Below, in pieces: positions 14,495 through 23,517 of a DNA stretch of 35,801 nucleotides (the first letter of the stretch is position 1; every line of letters starts with the position of its first letter). The DNA is taken from the NCBI GenBank assembly GCA_017614395.1, contig JAGABX010000002.1:1-35801 (forward strand), given 5' to 3'. Source of the stretch: Eubacterium sp. (GTDB lineage: Bacteria; Bacillota; Clostridia; Lachnospirales; Lachnospiraceae). The notes under the pieces were generated by a model. That model ran no database searches. It was not told the origin of the DNA and saw only the letters and a program-made list of their open reading frames with translations. A program made the translations under genes and the position numbers.

Positions 14495-14830
14495 ATGAGT
14501 TTTAAGACCAATCTGCCAAAGATCACGCAAAGAGTAATGCTGAATATGAACTATTTCGCGGATATTCACAATGTGAACGGGAAAGAGATCAAAGCAGTCG
14601 TTGATGAGGTCAGTGCAGAGGAAAGGTCGCTGAAAACAACGGATCGCATCATAAGTGACAGCGTTTTCAATAAATACACCAAGGTCTATGTCGCAAAAGA
14701 AGATTACGGCAAGAGACCGATGGCCGGAAAAGCAATATTTCATCTCGATGGTAAGAACTACCGTGTGCAGGAAGTGGATGACGAGGGAGAGATGTATGTG
14801 ATCTATTTGGAGGTAGCAAGCTCAAAATGA
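14495..14830 (+). CDS. head-tail joining protein (gpFII-like position)
   Basis: ATG 14495 follows CGGAGGAAACC; a longer frame from 14450 runs through the hairpin and is rejected. The 111-residue protein is beta-rich with R-P-M-A-G-K-A-I-F-H-L-D-G-K-N-Y-R-V-Q-E-V-D-D-E-G-E-M, like the small head-tail attachment proteins after gpE. It should cap the portal channel. Motif-level similarity is modest; position is the stronger evidence. Confidence 0.65.
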   Translation: MSFKTNLPKITQRVMLNMNYFADIHNVNGKEIKAVVDEVSAEERSLKTTDRIISDSVFNKYTKVYVAKEDYGKRPMAGKAIFHLDGKNYRVQEVDDEGEMYVIYLEVASSK

Positions 14831-15420
14831 GTTATGGATTCTCTATGAAAGTCGATCCTGCCCAGTTAAAGGATCTGACGGACAAACTGGACGGGCTGTA
14901 TTACAAAGCACCAACGGTGATGAAGAATGCAGCCAATGCGACCGGTAAAGCCGCTGTCAAAATGCTGGAGGAGGATTGGGAGCAAAGGTATGCGTATGAG
15001 AGATCAGATACCTTAAAGGATTATCTGAACATCAAGAGCGCGACCTATGCAAACCCTCGATATGTCATATCGGCAAAGACGAACATGGAGGAGATCATCA
15101 ACTTTGATGTGACAGACAGATCGCCGGAACGATGGTTCGGATATTCCGTTCAGTCAGTCGGTCATGTGAGGAGAGACACAGCCAGGGAACCGCTTGTAAA
15201 TGAGTTTGGAAACAAGGCATTCGTGACACAGTTCAAGAACGGCCATGTTTCTGTTGTAGCAAGAGTAGGCGAAGGGCGAAAGGTCAAATCCTTTTCATCA
15301 CCGTCATTTTCGCATATGGCTGCAAGGTCATATGAGGAGATTGAACCGGCGGTGCAGGAAATGTTGCGAGCCAATACCGAAAAGCAGATCAGGAAAGTGA
15401 TGGATAGAGCAAATGGTTGA
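14827..15420 (+). CDS. minor tail protein Z-like (head-tail/tail completion)
   Basis: The 197-residue protein overlaps the previous stop by four bases. It begins with P-A-Q-L-K-D-L-T-D-K-L-D-G-L, followed by an A-N-A-T-G-K-A-A helix and basic beta regions, like lambda gpZ and the HK97 gp10-type tail completion family. Such proteins join tail to head. Similarity is to general layout, so gpZ is the best but not certain label. Confidence 0.7.
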   Translation: MSYGFSMKVDPAQLKDLTDKLDGLYYKAPTVMKNAANATGKAAVKMLEEDWEQRYAYERSDTLKDYLNIKSATYANPRYVISAKTNMEEIINFDVTDRSPERWFGYSVQSVGHVRRDTAREPLVNEFGNKAFVTQFKNGHVSVVARVGEGRKVKSFSSPSFSHMAARSYEEIEPAVQEMLRANTEKQIRKVMDRANG

Positions 15421-16006
15421 GGAAATTGAAATTGATTTCTCGAAAATCAGTCAGGAAGTGCTTGACACAGACCCTCTGATCACATCCGGGGGACAGACTC
15501 AGGAACAGCTTATGTTCATGCTGGGCAAGGAAATCAAAAAAATCACCAAGGATGTGATGCTTTTTGACGAACAGGGAAAGAAATGCGATCTGAACATCTT
15601 TTATCAGCTGACGCCTTTTCACGAAGAGGAATATGAGGCAGAGGATGAAGAGGATGAGGAAGAATCAAAAAGCGATTTTCCATATTGTCAGATTAAGTTT
15701 GATACATCAGAGGAAAATGTTCAGCCGGGAACAATGACAGACAGGGAGCAGGTAAAGATCATCCTCGGATTTGCCATTTACTACGAACACAAAGACCGTC
15801 AATATCAGCATACATTTTTTCAGATTTACAACCGTATCAAATTGAGATTCATTAAAAATAATATACTCAACAATTTCCGCTGTGTGGATAAGATCAGGCT
15901 TGCGCTGAATCCACAGGACGAAGAGACATACCCATATTATTATGCGGCGGTCTCGATGACATGGGAGATTCCAGGCATAGACAGGGGAATGGATGAGTTT
16001 TCATAG
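15413..16006 (+). CDS. tail terminator/completion-like protein, unassigned
   Basis: ATG 15413 lies inside the end of the Z-like gene. The 197-residue protein has an alpha/beta start, an acidic stretch (E-A-E-D-E-E-D-E-E-E) around residues 75-90, and a C-terminal beta region. Its place between the tail-completion gene and the sheath is where tail terminator proteins usually lie. I do not recognise the sequence directly; the call is by position. Confidence 0.55.
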   Translation: MVEEIEIDFSKISQEVLDTDPLITSGGQTQEQLMFMLGKEIKKITKDVMLFDEQGKKCDLNIFYQLTPFHEEEYEAEDEEDEEESKSDFPYCQIKFDTSEENVQPGTMTDREQVKIILGFAIYYEHKDRQYQHTFFQIYNRIKLRFIKNNILNNFRCVDKIRLALNPQDEETYPYYYAAVSMTWEIPGIDRGMDEFS

Positions 16007-16017
16007 GAGGATTTACT

Positions 16018-16386
16018 ATGGCAAAGAATGGAACGAACGCAGGAAAAGAGGTTAAGACCGAAGAGGTTGTGGCTGAGGAAGTCAGGACAGAAGAGGTCAA
16101 GAATGTCGTTGAGCCTAAAAAACCTGCAGAAAAGCCTGAGTTCACGCAGCAGATTTACATCGGCCCGTCCATTAAGGGATATATTAAGGCAAACGAGATC
16201 CGCACAAATGGGTTTTCGGACAGTGAGATCAACCGGATCACAAGCAATTTCTCCAAAAGTGATAAGCTGTTCAGAAAGCTTATTGTCCCGATCGAGGAAC
16301 TGGGTAAGGCTATGCTGGAACTTAGGAAACCGGATTCGTATTTGGCTCTGATCTACGAAGAGTTCAACAATATAATTTACAAATGA
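16018..16386 (+). CDS. hypothetical pre-sheath protein (122 aa)
   Basis: TAGGAGG precedes the ATG. The first 40 residues are a Glu/Lys/Val repeat-like tract (E-E-V-V-A-E-E-V-R-T-E-E-V-K) that is probably disordered. The rest is a small folded domain (Q-I-Y-I-G-P-S-I-K-G-Y-I and helices). Genes of this size just before the sheath are common in contractile phages of Firmicutes, with no assigned role. It could be a minor tail or assembly factor. Confidence 0.65.
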   Translation: MAKNGTNAGKEVKTEEVVAEEVRTEEVKNVVEPKKPAEKPEFTQQIYIGPSIKGYIKANEIRTNGFSDSEINRITSNFSKSDKLFRKLIVPIEELGKAMLELRKPDSYLALIYEEFNNIIYK

Positions 16387-16402
16387 TTAAGGAGGAATGG
16401 AA

Positions 16403-17842
16403 ATGGAAAGAATAAACCATGGTGTTTATGGCGACGAGAAAGCCACCCAGATGAGCAAACCGGTCGAGACAACAACCGGTATCCAGTTCATCGTCGGAGC
16501 TGCGCCAATTCATCGTCTGGCTGATCCGGCGAGTGCGGTCAACAAACTTTTTTTGCTGAGATCGCTGGATGAGGCAAAATCACAGCTCGGATACAGCGAG
16601 GAGTTTGACAAGTTCGACCTGTGTCAGTCCATGTATATGGACTTTTCCGTAAGGAAAGTGGCACCGGCAATCTTCGTGAACGTGCTGAATCCGGCAACAC
16701 ACAAAACAGCCGTAGAGGCTACCACTTGCACCGTATCAAACGGTCAGGCAAAGCTCCAGCAGAAGTACATGCTGATTGATGCTAACCTTATCGTAAAGAA
16801 CGGCGAAGACACACTCGAAAGAGGCACGGACTACATTGTAAAGCATGATGGGGATGACTATCTTGTCATCACTCTTTTGCTGGACACAATGCCGGAGTCA
16901 GTTTCCGTCGCAGGAAACAAGCTGAACCCGGATGCAGTGACAGCAAGCGATATCATCGGTGGTACCGATGCATCGACTGGCATCACAACAGGTCTTTCAT
17001 TGATCAATAAGGTATATCCGCAGTTCAACATCAATGCAAACCTCATCATTTGTCCGAAATGGTCAAAGAATCCGACTGTGGCAGCGGCTATGGTTGCTAT
17101 TTGCGAGGAGATCAGCGGCGTGTTCCGGGCAGAGTGCATCATCGATATTCCGACCGACCGCTTCACCAAGTATTCCGATGCGGATGACATGAAAGCCTAC
17201 ATGGGCGTCAAGAGCGAGCACGCGAAGCTTGTGTGGCCGATGGTCAAGATCGGATCACACATCATGGCAGGTTCTGTTGATGAGGCAGCTATTGCCCAGT
17301 ATACCGACTACAAAAACGACAACATCCCGAATGTGTCCGACTCTAACGAGCCGGCATACATTGATGCAGCAGTGCTTGAGGATGGTACTCCGGTGCTTCT
17401 GACACTGGATGAGGCAAATGTGCTGACTGGATCGGCTATCACCACGTTTCTGAAAGCAGAGACTTGGAATTTGTGGGGCAACTATTCTGCAGCATATCCC
17501 GAAAACAAGGATCCGAAGGATTTTTGGTGGAACATACGGAGATTCTTCTCATGGCATGACAACAATTTTATCCGCAATTACTTTAAGAATGTCGACGATC
17601 CGACGAATCCGAAACTCAGGGATACGATCATCGACTCCGAGAACCGCGTGTTGAATGGATATACATCAAATGGTCAGTGCGCTATGGCGTCCATTGTGAT
17701 GTCTGACAAGAATACAGCGGAGTCAATCGCGGCTGGAAAGATGCTGTTTGATACGGTAATGACGCCGTATCCGCCTGCACAGGAGATTAGAAACACTACA
17801 TCATTCAACCCGGATGCGCTTGATGAAGCGCTGACGCTGTGA
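16403..17842 (+). CDS. tail sheath protein
   Basis: I choose ATG 16403 because AAGGAGG (16389-16395) is 7 bases away; ATG 16397 is too close. The 479-residue protein starts H-G-V-Y-G-D-E-K-A-T, contains F-I-V-G-A-A-P-I-H and S-L-D-E-A-K-S-Q-L-G-Y, and late F-F-S-W-H-D-N-N-F-I-R-N-Y-F, as in P2 FI-type contractile sheaths. It shows the phage is myovirus-like. It works with the tube encoded next. Confidence 0.93.
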   Translation: MERINHGVYGDEKATQMSKPVETTTGIQFIVGAAPIHRLADPASAVNKLFLLRSLDEAKSQLGYSEEFDKFDLCQSMYMDFSVRKVAPAIFVNVLNPATHKTAVEATTCTVSNGQAKLQQKYMLIDANLIVKNGEDTLERGTDYIVKHDGDDYLVITLLLDTMPESVSVAGNKLNPDAVTASDIIGGTDASTGITTGLSLINKVYPQFNINANLIICPKWSKNPTVAAAMVAICEEISGVFRAECIIDIPTDRFTKYSDADDMKAYMGVKSEHAKLVWPMVKIGSHIMAGSVDEAAIAQYTDYKNDNIPNVSDSNEPAYIDAAVLEDGTPVLLTLDEANVLTGSAITTFLKAETWNLWGNYSAAYPENKDPKDFWWNIRRFFSWHDNNFIRNYFKNVDDPTNPKLRDTIIDSENRVLNGYTSNGQCAMASIVMSDKNTAESIAAGKMLFDTVMTPYPPAQEIRNTTSFNPDALDEALTL

Positions 17843-17857
17843 TAGGGAGGTGAGATC

Positions 17858-18412
17858 ATGAATAATAGAGGACTTTGGCCCGAGATTATCAACAATTACC
17901 ATGTTTACAACGGGAATTCGGAAAATCTGGCAGAACCGATGCTGGGTATCGGTGATAACTTAGAGCTCCCGCAGGTCAATGAGAAAACCACGACTCTTTC
18001 CGGAGCGGGGATCATCGGCGACATTGAGGTAAACAACCCGGGCGACTTTGAGGCATTCGATATGAATGTCCCATTCGTGTGCATCTGCGAGGGAATGTTC
18101 GACATCAACTCCAAGCAGCGCACCTATCTGACGATCAGGGCGACGATGCAGTCGACAGAAAAGGCGACCGGTGCTGTCGAGTACAGCGGAATCAAGGTTG
18201 TCGTTGGCGGCAAGGTCAAGGCGTACAATCTCGGATCCCTGCAGAAAGGTCAGCAGGGTACACCGGGTGTTACACTTGCATGCGATTACCTCAAAATCGA
18301 GGCAAAGTATGCAGACAATACAACCAAGACACTTTTCGAGCTCGACAAGTACAACGAGGTTTACATCGTCAACGGTGTGGATATGCTCAAAGAGATCAAA
18401 GAGTTCAGCTGA
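17858..18412 (+). CDS. major tail tube protein, P2 FII-like
   Basis: GGGAGG precedes ATG 17858. The 184-residue protein carries Y-N-G-N-S-E-N-L, L-E-L-P-Q-V-N-E-K-T-T-T-L-S-G-A-G, the beta-sandwich core, and a C-terminal Y-I-V-N-G-V-D-M-L-K-E-I, typical of P2 FII tube proteins. It polymerises inside the sheath. A strong hairpin follows the gene. Confidence 0.92.
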   Translation: MNNRGLWPEIINNYHVYNGNSENLAEPMLGIGDNLELPQVNEKTTTLSGAGIIGDIEVNNPGDFEAFDMNVPFVCICEGMFDINSKQRTYLTIRATMQSTEKATGAVEYSGIKVVVGGKVKAYNLGSLQKGQQGTPGVTLACDYLKIEAKYADNTTKTLFELDKYNEVYIVNGVDMLKEIKEFS

Positions 18413-18430
18413 TGAGCTGATGTAAACAAA

Positions 18431-18451
18431 GCGGGCGGGACTCCCGCCCGC
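18431..18451 (+). terminator. strong GC hairpin after the tail tube gene
   Basis: GCGGGCGGG pairs perfectly with CCCGCCCGC over a three-base loop, followed by ATATTTT. It resembles a leaky rho-independent terminator. Since the tail chaperone lies just downstream, it probably reduces, not stops, read-through, giving more tube and sheath than chaperone. Confidence 0.7.
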
Positions 18452-18470
18452 ATATTTTGAAAGTGAGGTC

Positions 18471-18842
18471 ATGGAAATGGAAAATGAAATCAAGAATGAG
18501 GAAACAGTAGAAGACGTAAACGTAGACGCAGAGATCGATGAGGCAGAGGATAAGGGGAAATACACCCTGAAACACCCGATTAAGTTTGAGGGTCAGGAAA
18601 TCAAAACGATCGATGTGGAGAGCGTTAGGGATATCAAATGGAAAGATATCCAGGCGGCTCGCGATTATTTGAAAAGAATTGGAAAATCGCCGGATCTGGG
18701 CATGGAGATGTACGATGCGCCGGAGCTGGCTTTTGCTATATTGACAATCAAAACGAAACTTCCTATGGAAGTCATCGATGAATTGAGTTCATGGGATGCG
18801 ATTATTCTGCATAACATGGTGCGTAATTTTTTAGCAATGTAG
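18471..18842 (+). CDS. tail assembly chaperone, short form
   Basis: The 123-residue protein has an acidic start (ATG 18471 or 18477), then L-K-H-P-I-K-F-E-G-Q-E-I-K-T-I-D and a helical end, the P2 gpE/tail-assembly-chaperone pattern. The place, between tube and tape measure, is diagnostic. Ribosomes that slip at 18827-18833 make a longer form. It coats the tape measure during tube assembly. Confidence 0.87.
   Translation: MEMENEIKNEETVEDVNVDAEIDEAEDKGKYTLKHPIKFEGQEIKTIDVESVRDIKWKDIQAARDYLKRIGKSPDLGMEMYDAPELAFAILTIKTKLPMEVIDELSSWDAIILHNMVRNFLAM
18827..18833 (+). promoter_or_regulatory. -1 ribosomal frameshift site T TTT TTA
   Basis: The heptamer sits in the correct phase (AAT TTT TTA in frame 0), nine bases before the chaperone's stop. 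A -1 slip joins frame 0 to an open frame that continues to 19009. This is the standard E/E' or G/GT mechanism of tail chaperones. Confidence 0.85.
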
Positions 18843-19009
18843 GGATAAGGTATGTCGAGGATTTGTTCGAGGTCAGAAAAATGATCTTATCCCTTGCGAT
18901 GAATTTTCACACAAGCATTGAATATCTTGAAAACCTGACTGTGATCGAGATTAACGAGCTGATGAGCGATGCGATAGAGATGTCAAAGGAGAGGGCGAAT
19001 GGCGAGTAG
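18833..19009 (+). CDS. tail assembly chaperone, frameshift extension
   Basis: After -1 slippage, translation continues A-G-C, A-A-T, G-T-A ... for 58 codons (R-Y-V-E-D-L-F-E-V-R-K-M-I-L-S and so on) to TAG 19007-19009. The fused product is about 179 residues. There is no good start of its own near the shift site, though ATG 18894 could begin a short free form. Its last bases overlap the tape measure start. This supports programmed frameshifting, not a separate gene. Confidence 0.83.
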   Translation, partial: SNVGIRYVEDLFEVRKMILSLAMNFHTSIEYLENLTVIEINELMSDAIEMSKERANGE

Positions 19010-22000
19010 GAGAGATTATGAAATAGCGATCAAGATCGCCGGTGAGATAGAAAAATCTTTGCCGAAATCATCCCGTCTGGCAAAAGCGGAACTCCGATCT
19101 ATCGCAAACGAGGCGGCAAAGGATACACAGAAATTCAATAAGTCGATCACAAGGATGAGCAAGATCAGCGACAAGGCATTCAGAGCTGTCGGAAAGGCGG
19201 TAAAGGTTGCCGGTGTCGGTGTAGCTGCAGGTCTCGGTGCGTCAATCAAGGTCGGTGCTGAGTTTGAAGCAAAGATGTCATCGGTCAAGGCAATATCAGG
19301 GGCAACAGCCGACGAGATGAAAAGGCTCGAGGAAACGGCACTGAAATACGGTTCGACCACAAAGTTTACCGCAAAAGAAGCAGGAGATGCGCTGGAATAC
19401 ATGGCGCTTGCTGGATATGACACGGATAAATCTATCGAGATGCTACCGAATGTCCTGAACCTTGCGGCAGCGGGAGAGATGGAACTGGGACGTGCATCCG
19501 ACCAGGTGACTGACGCACAGTCTGCATTAAATCTTTCCACAAAGGAAACCACTGCACTGATCGACCAGATGGCGAGAACCTCATCCGAGACAAACACATC
19601 CGTTGAGCAGTTAGGTGACGGTATCCTAAAAATCGGCGGTACAGCCAAATTACTGAAAGGCGGCACCGTGGAATTAACCGAGACGCTCGGGCTTTTAGCG
19701 GATAATGGTATCAAAGGCGCAGAGGGTGGTACCCATCTGCGCAACATTCTTCTGGCGCTCACAGCTCCGACCGACAAGGCAGCGGGCGCGATGGAAGAAC
19801 TCGGTCTGTCCGTTACGGATAAAGACGGGAATTTCCGATCCATGGCATCCATTATCGGGGATCTGAAAGACGAACTGGGTGACATGACAAAAGCGGAACG
19901 GACAAAGAAGCTTCGCCAGATATTCAATAAAACGGATATTCAGTCGGTCAATGCTCTGTTAGGAACATCGAAAAAACGCTGGAAAGAACTTTCAGATGAG
20001 ATCGAGAACTCCCAGGGCGCAGCGGATCAGATGGCAAAAACAAAGCTGGACAACCTCGAGGGAGATGTAACGCTGTTCAAGTCAGCACTCGAGGGCGCCG
20101 GAGTAACCATATACAAAGAGATTCAGGAGCCATTAAGAGAACTCGTGCAGTTTGGAACGAAAGGCGTTCAGGATTTCTCCGAGTGGTTTGTTGCCAATTT
20201 TCCGGCGATAAAAGAGGGCATCGTCGACATCGGGAGTGCAATCGGGGCACTGGCAAAGCCGTTTTTGGATGTAGCCAGGTGGTTGATTGAGCATCCGGGC
20301 GTGTTGGCCGGTACCATCGGAGCCATTGGAGCGGCGCTGATCACATACAAGGTCGTATCGGGAGTGCAGGGGTTAATTGAGGCAATATCAAGTGCGGCAT
20401 CACTTAATCCGGCTGTTCTGATCATCGGGGCAGCGGCCGCAGCGATCGGAGGAGTCGCCGCCGCTGTCTGGACAATGGAGAAAAATGCAAAAAAGGCTGA
20501 CCTCGCCAAAAGATTCGGCGAGATTTCCCTCTCTATGGATGATTTGAAAGACGCCGCACGTCAGATTGTGGGAGCAGGAGACCTGCAGACCATCGATGAA
20601 TTGATGTCATCCATATCGGATTCCGCGAACATTTCGCAGGCTCTGGAGGATGCACAGGCTCAAATCAACAAGACAAAATGGAAAATCAACGCAGGTCTGA
20701 CTATATCGAAGGATGATGTAAAGTCCTATGTAAATGAGTGTAAGAGTTTTGCGGAAAACGCGCAGAAACTCATTGATCAAAAAGGCTATGAGGTCAACAT
20801 ATCAACAAAGCTTTTGTTTGGGGATAGTGATACCGGCAAAGATTTGACGGATCAGAACAACGCTTTTTATACCCAGATAGACAAAGATATGGAGACGCTG
20901 ACTGATCAACTCAATAAATATCTGACGAAAGCCATGAAGAAAGGTCTGACGCCGGATGTGCAGGCGGTCATCGATTCAACCCTTGATGCTATGTCAGAGA
21001 TCACAGATGTCATAGCAGGAGCTGAGTCGAAAGCAAAGTGGAGTGTACTGACAAATAAGTGGTCAGGGAAAGACCTCACAGCTGAAAACTTTGAAGAGTT
21101 GCAGAATCAGCTGCAGGAATTCTCTGAGCAGGAAAATGAGGGCATCGATGCAGCGACGCAGACACAGATTCAGAACCTTTACACTCAGGAGGATTATCTG
21201 AGACAAAAAGGCAAACTTACAAAAAAAGATGAAAAGAACTTTCAGAAGCAGAGAGACGCGGCGACTGCAGCAGGGGAATCAAAGAAGCAGGAATCAGCAA
21301 ACCGGACAGCAAGTTTTCTGTATAACACACTGCAGGATACTTATGGCGACGCGCTGAAATCAATGTCATATCTTAATGACAATACTCAGAGAGAAAACAT
21401 CAATGAACTCGTCGGGGAAATGCTTGCCACTCAGGGAGTCGGATCGAGTTCATACGGTTCCCAGCTGAGACAGATTCAAAGGGCAACATCATTTACAAGC
21501 AATATGCAGCCGGGTAATGCATGGTCGGTTCTTGGTGATTTATTCAATTCGGATTCCGCTCTGTATGCCGGCATTGGTGATGTATTCGGCGGCGGCGGAT
21601 ACACGCAGTCTTACGTTGATGCCATGAAAGGCGCGGCTGAACAGGCAACAAAGTACAGCACGGACAAGATGAACAAAGGCTTCGAGGATATGTGGGCAAC
21701 AGTTCAGGAACAGTCAAAAGATTCACTGGGCGCCATTCCCGAAACAGCCGGCAAAGAGGGAAACGAGGCAGCGGATACATTCGCAACGCAGTTTGGAAAC
21801 TCCCTCACAAACCGGTATGTCGATGTAAACAATTTGATTTTGAGAGGTACATATTCATTCAGTCCCAAGGGAGGATCCGGATCATCAAGACCGCCGGGGA
21901 TGCCGTCGAATGTTCCGGTACCACACGCAAAAGGCGGTATATTTGATAGACCACACGTTGGGCTTGTGGCAGAAGCAGGTACAGAGTCCATCATACCGAT

Positions 22001-22208
22001 CAGACGCACGAAAGAGAGCATGAACCTGTACAGGCAGACAGGAGATATGTTAGGCGTATCCGGGGCGATGACATTTGCGCCGGTAGTGACAATCAATGCT
22101 CCGGGAGGCGATAAAAAAGCAATCGAGGGAGCTGTACAGATGAGTTTGAAAGAGTTCAAGCGTATGTACAAACAGATGCAGAAAGATGCGGCAAGAGCCA
22201 GTCTATAG
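18999..22208 (+). CDS. tape measure protein, TP901 family
   Basis: At 1069 residues this is the longest gene. It starts within the chaperone extension after AAAGGAG. The TP901 core is clear at about 75-330: F-E-A-K-M-S-S-V-K-A-I-S-G-A, L-K-Y-G-S-T-T-K-F-T-A-K-E-A, A-L-A-G-Y-D-T, N-I-L-L-A-L-T-A-P-T. A hydrophobic stretch near 425-490 could span the host membrane during DNA entry. Length sets the tail: about 1,070 residues suggests a tail of roughly 160 nm by the usual 1.5 angstrom per residue rule (rough inference). Confidence 0.94.
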   Translation: MASRRDYEIAIKIAGEIEKSLPKSSRLAKAELRSIANEAAKDTQKFNKSITRMSKISDKAFRAVGKAVKVAGVGVAAGLGASIKVGAEFEAKMSSVKAISGATADEMKRLEETALKYGSTTKFTAKEAGDALEYMALAGYDTDKSIEMLPNVLNLAAAGEMELGRASDQVTDAQSALNLSTKETTALIDQMARTSSETNTSVEQLGDGILKIGGTAKLLKGGTVELTETLGLLADNGIKGAEGGTHLRNILLALTAPTDKAAGAMEELGLSVTDKDGNFRSMASIIGDLKDELGDMTKAERTKKLRQIFNKTDIQSVNALLGTSKKRWKELSDEIENSQGAADQMAKTKLDNLEGDVTLFKSALEGAGVTIYKEIQEPLRELVQFGTKGVQDFSEWFVANFPAIKEGIVDIGSAIGALAKPFLDVARWLIEHPGVLAGTIGAIGAALITYKVVSGVQGLIEAISSAASLNPAVLIIGAAAAAIGGVAAAVWTMEKNAKKADLAKRFGEISLSMDDLKDAARQIVGAGDLQTIDELMSSISDSANISQALEDAQAQINKTKWKINAGLTISKDDVKSYVNECKSFAENAQKLIDQKGYEVNISTKLLFGDSDTGKDLTDQNNAFYTQIDKDMETLTDQLNKYLTKAMKKGLTPDVQAVIDSTLDAMSEITDVIAGAESKAKWSVLTNKWSGKDLTAENFEELQNQLQEFSEQENEGIDAATQTQIQNLYTQEDYLRQKGKLTKKDEKNFQKQRDAATAAGESKKQESANRTASFLYNTLQDTYGDALKSMSYLNDNTQRENINELVGEMLATQGVGSSSYGSQLRQIQRATSFTSNMQPGNAWSVLGDLFNSDSALYAGIGDVFGGGGYTQSYVDAMKGAAEQATKYSTDKMNKGFEDMWATVQEQSKDSLGAIPETAGKEGNEAADTFATQFGNSLTNRYVDVNNLILRGTYSFSPKGGSGSSRPPGMPSNVPVPHAKGGIFDRPHVGLVAEAGTESIIPIRRTKESMNLYRQTGDMLGVSGAMTFAPVVTINAPGGDKKAIEGAVQMSLKEFKRMYKQMQKDAARASL

Positions 22209-22217
22209 GAGGCTTTT

Positions 22218-22415
22218 ATGTTTTATGAAACCATACTGGGCGATACATGGGATTCAATCGCCCAAAAAATATACGGCGATGAAATTCATGCTGACTGGCT
22301 CATGGAAAACAACCCGTTACATATTGCGACCATGATTTTTTCCGCGGGAACGCTTTTATGGATCCCGGATCTTCCGGAAGAAGATGAGGATGGTTTGCCG
22401 GAGTGGAGGGATTGA
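22218..22415 (+). CDS. tail protein X (LysM-like), P2 gpX
   Basis: The 65-residue protein has a LysM-like fold: G-D-T-W-D-S-I-A-Q-K-I-Y-G-D, then N-N-P-L-H, and L-L-W-I-P-D-L-P. P2 gpX has the same form and position, after the tape measure and before the hub gene D. It likely helps the baseplate hub form or bind the cell wall. AGGAGG precedes the ATG. Confidence 0.88.
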   Translation: MFYETILGDTWDSIAQKIYGDEIHADWLMENNPLHIATMIFSAGTLLWIPDLPEEDEDGLPEWRD

Positions 22416-22416
22416 C

Positions 22417-23517
22417 ATGGAAGAAGATGGAAGAAAAACAACCATATCAGTCTCATACAACAAAAAGAATGTGTCCAGGTCGCTGAAATCATACATCGAG
22501 TCGCTTGAGTATACAGATGTTGCAACCGGTGGATCTGATCAGCTGACGCTCAACCTTGACAATCAGGACATGCGGTTTTTGAGAAAATGGAAACCGCTAA
22601 AAGGCGCGAAGATATCATCGACAATAACAATCAATAACTGGGATAAGCAAGGCATATCAAAGAGTTTTAAGACAGGCGCGATGGTAGTTGATGACCTGAC
22701 GGCATCCGGACCTGCAAATACATTTCAGATCAACGCCGTGTCATCGCCGGTCAAGGGTTCGTTTAAGGACACGAATAGGAAAAAAACCTATAAGAACGCC
22801 ACAATTGAGACAATCGCGTCGAAGATTGCGAAACGAGCGGGTGTCAAGCTGCATTATGAGGCAGGAAAAATAAAAATCAAGGAGATCGAGCAGTCCGATC
22901 AGCCGGACTCCACTTTTTTGAAGAATCTCTGTGAGGATTACGGGTTAGGCATCAAGATATACAATGACAAGATCGTAATTTATGATGAGGTCAAGTATGA
23001 GAAAAAATCGCCTCTGGTAACGATATATCGCTCTGAGAAAAGCAAGGAGGTCGGCAAGGATTCCAAGCACATAGGCGGTGTGATCGATTGGAACTGGAAC
23101 ACGACGATGCAGAGAACATACACCGGAGTGACAGTTACCTACACAGACTCAAAAAACAACAAAAAACACAAAGCAAAGGTCGGAAAAGACGGCCGTCGCC
23201 TGAAACTAAATGTGTCGGCATTCAATAAAAACGATGCGAAGCTGAAAGCAGACGCGGCACTCCGGGCTGAAAATAAGAAACGCACAACTATGGCACTCAC
23301 CATAGAGCCGGATCCGAGGCTTATTGCAACAGGTACCATTGCACTTATGGGATTCGGAAAAGGCAGCGGAAAGTATTTTATTGATGAAGCCGTACACAGT
23401 ATAGATGAAGACGGATATGTGCTAAAGCTGACGCTTCACAAGGTTTTAGAAAAGAAAAAACCACAAGCAGGCGGTGGCATCGAGGACACGGACCCGACAG
23501 GAGGAGGTGGCGCATGA
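22417..23517 (+). CDS. baseplate hub/late control protein D, P2 gpD-like
   Basis: I choose ATG 22417, with GGAGGG 6 bases upstream; a frame from 22384 would overlap gpX. The 366-residue protein shows hub features: D-Q-L-T-L-N-L-D-N-Q-D near the N-terminus, F-L-K-N-L-C-E-D-Y-G-L-G-I-K-I, V-K-Y-E-K-K-S-P-L, and A-D-A-A-L-R-A-E-N-K-K. It forms the baseplate hub that joins tube to spike. It ends with a Gly-rich tail. Confidence 0.9.
   Translation: MEEDGRKTTISVSYNKKNVSRSLKSYIESLEYTDVATGGSDQLTLNLDNQDMRFLRKWKPLKGAKISSTITINNWDKQGISKSFKTGAMVVDDLTASGPANTFQINAVSSPVKGSFKDTNRKKTYKNATIETIASKIAKRAGVKLHYEAGKIKIKEIEQSDQPDSTFLKNLCEDYGLGIKIYNDKIVIYDEVKYEKKSPLVTIYRSEKSKEVGKDSKHIGGVIDWNWNTTMQRTYTGVTVTYTDSKNNKKHKAKVGKDGRRLKLNVSAFNKNDAKLKADAALRAENKKRTTMALTIEPDPRLIATGTIALMGFGKGSGKYFIDEAVHSIDEDGYVLKLTLHKVLEKKKPQAGGGIEDTDPTGGGGA

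Noticed and set aside
19016..19927. 303-codon open frame on the minus strand
   Set aside because: It lies wholly inside the tape measure gene, has no ribosome site, and is Ser/Ala-rich as expected from the complement of a helical coding region.
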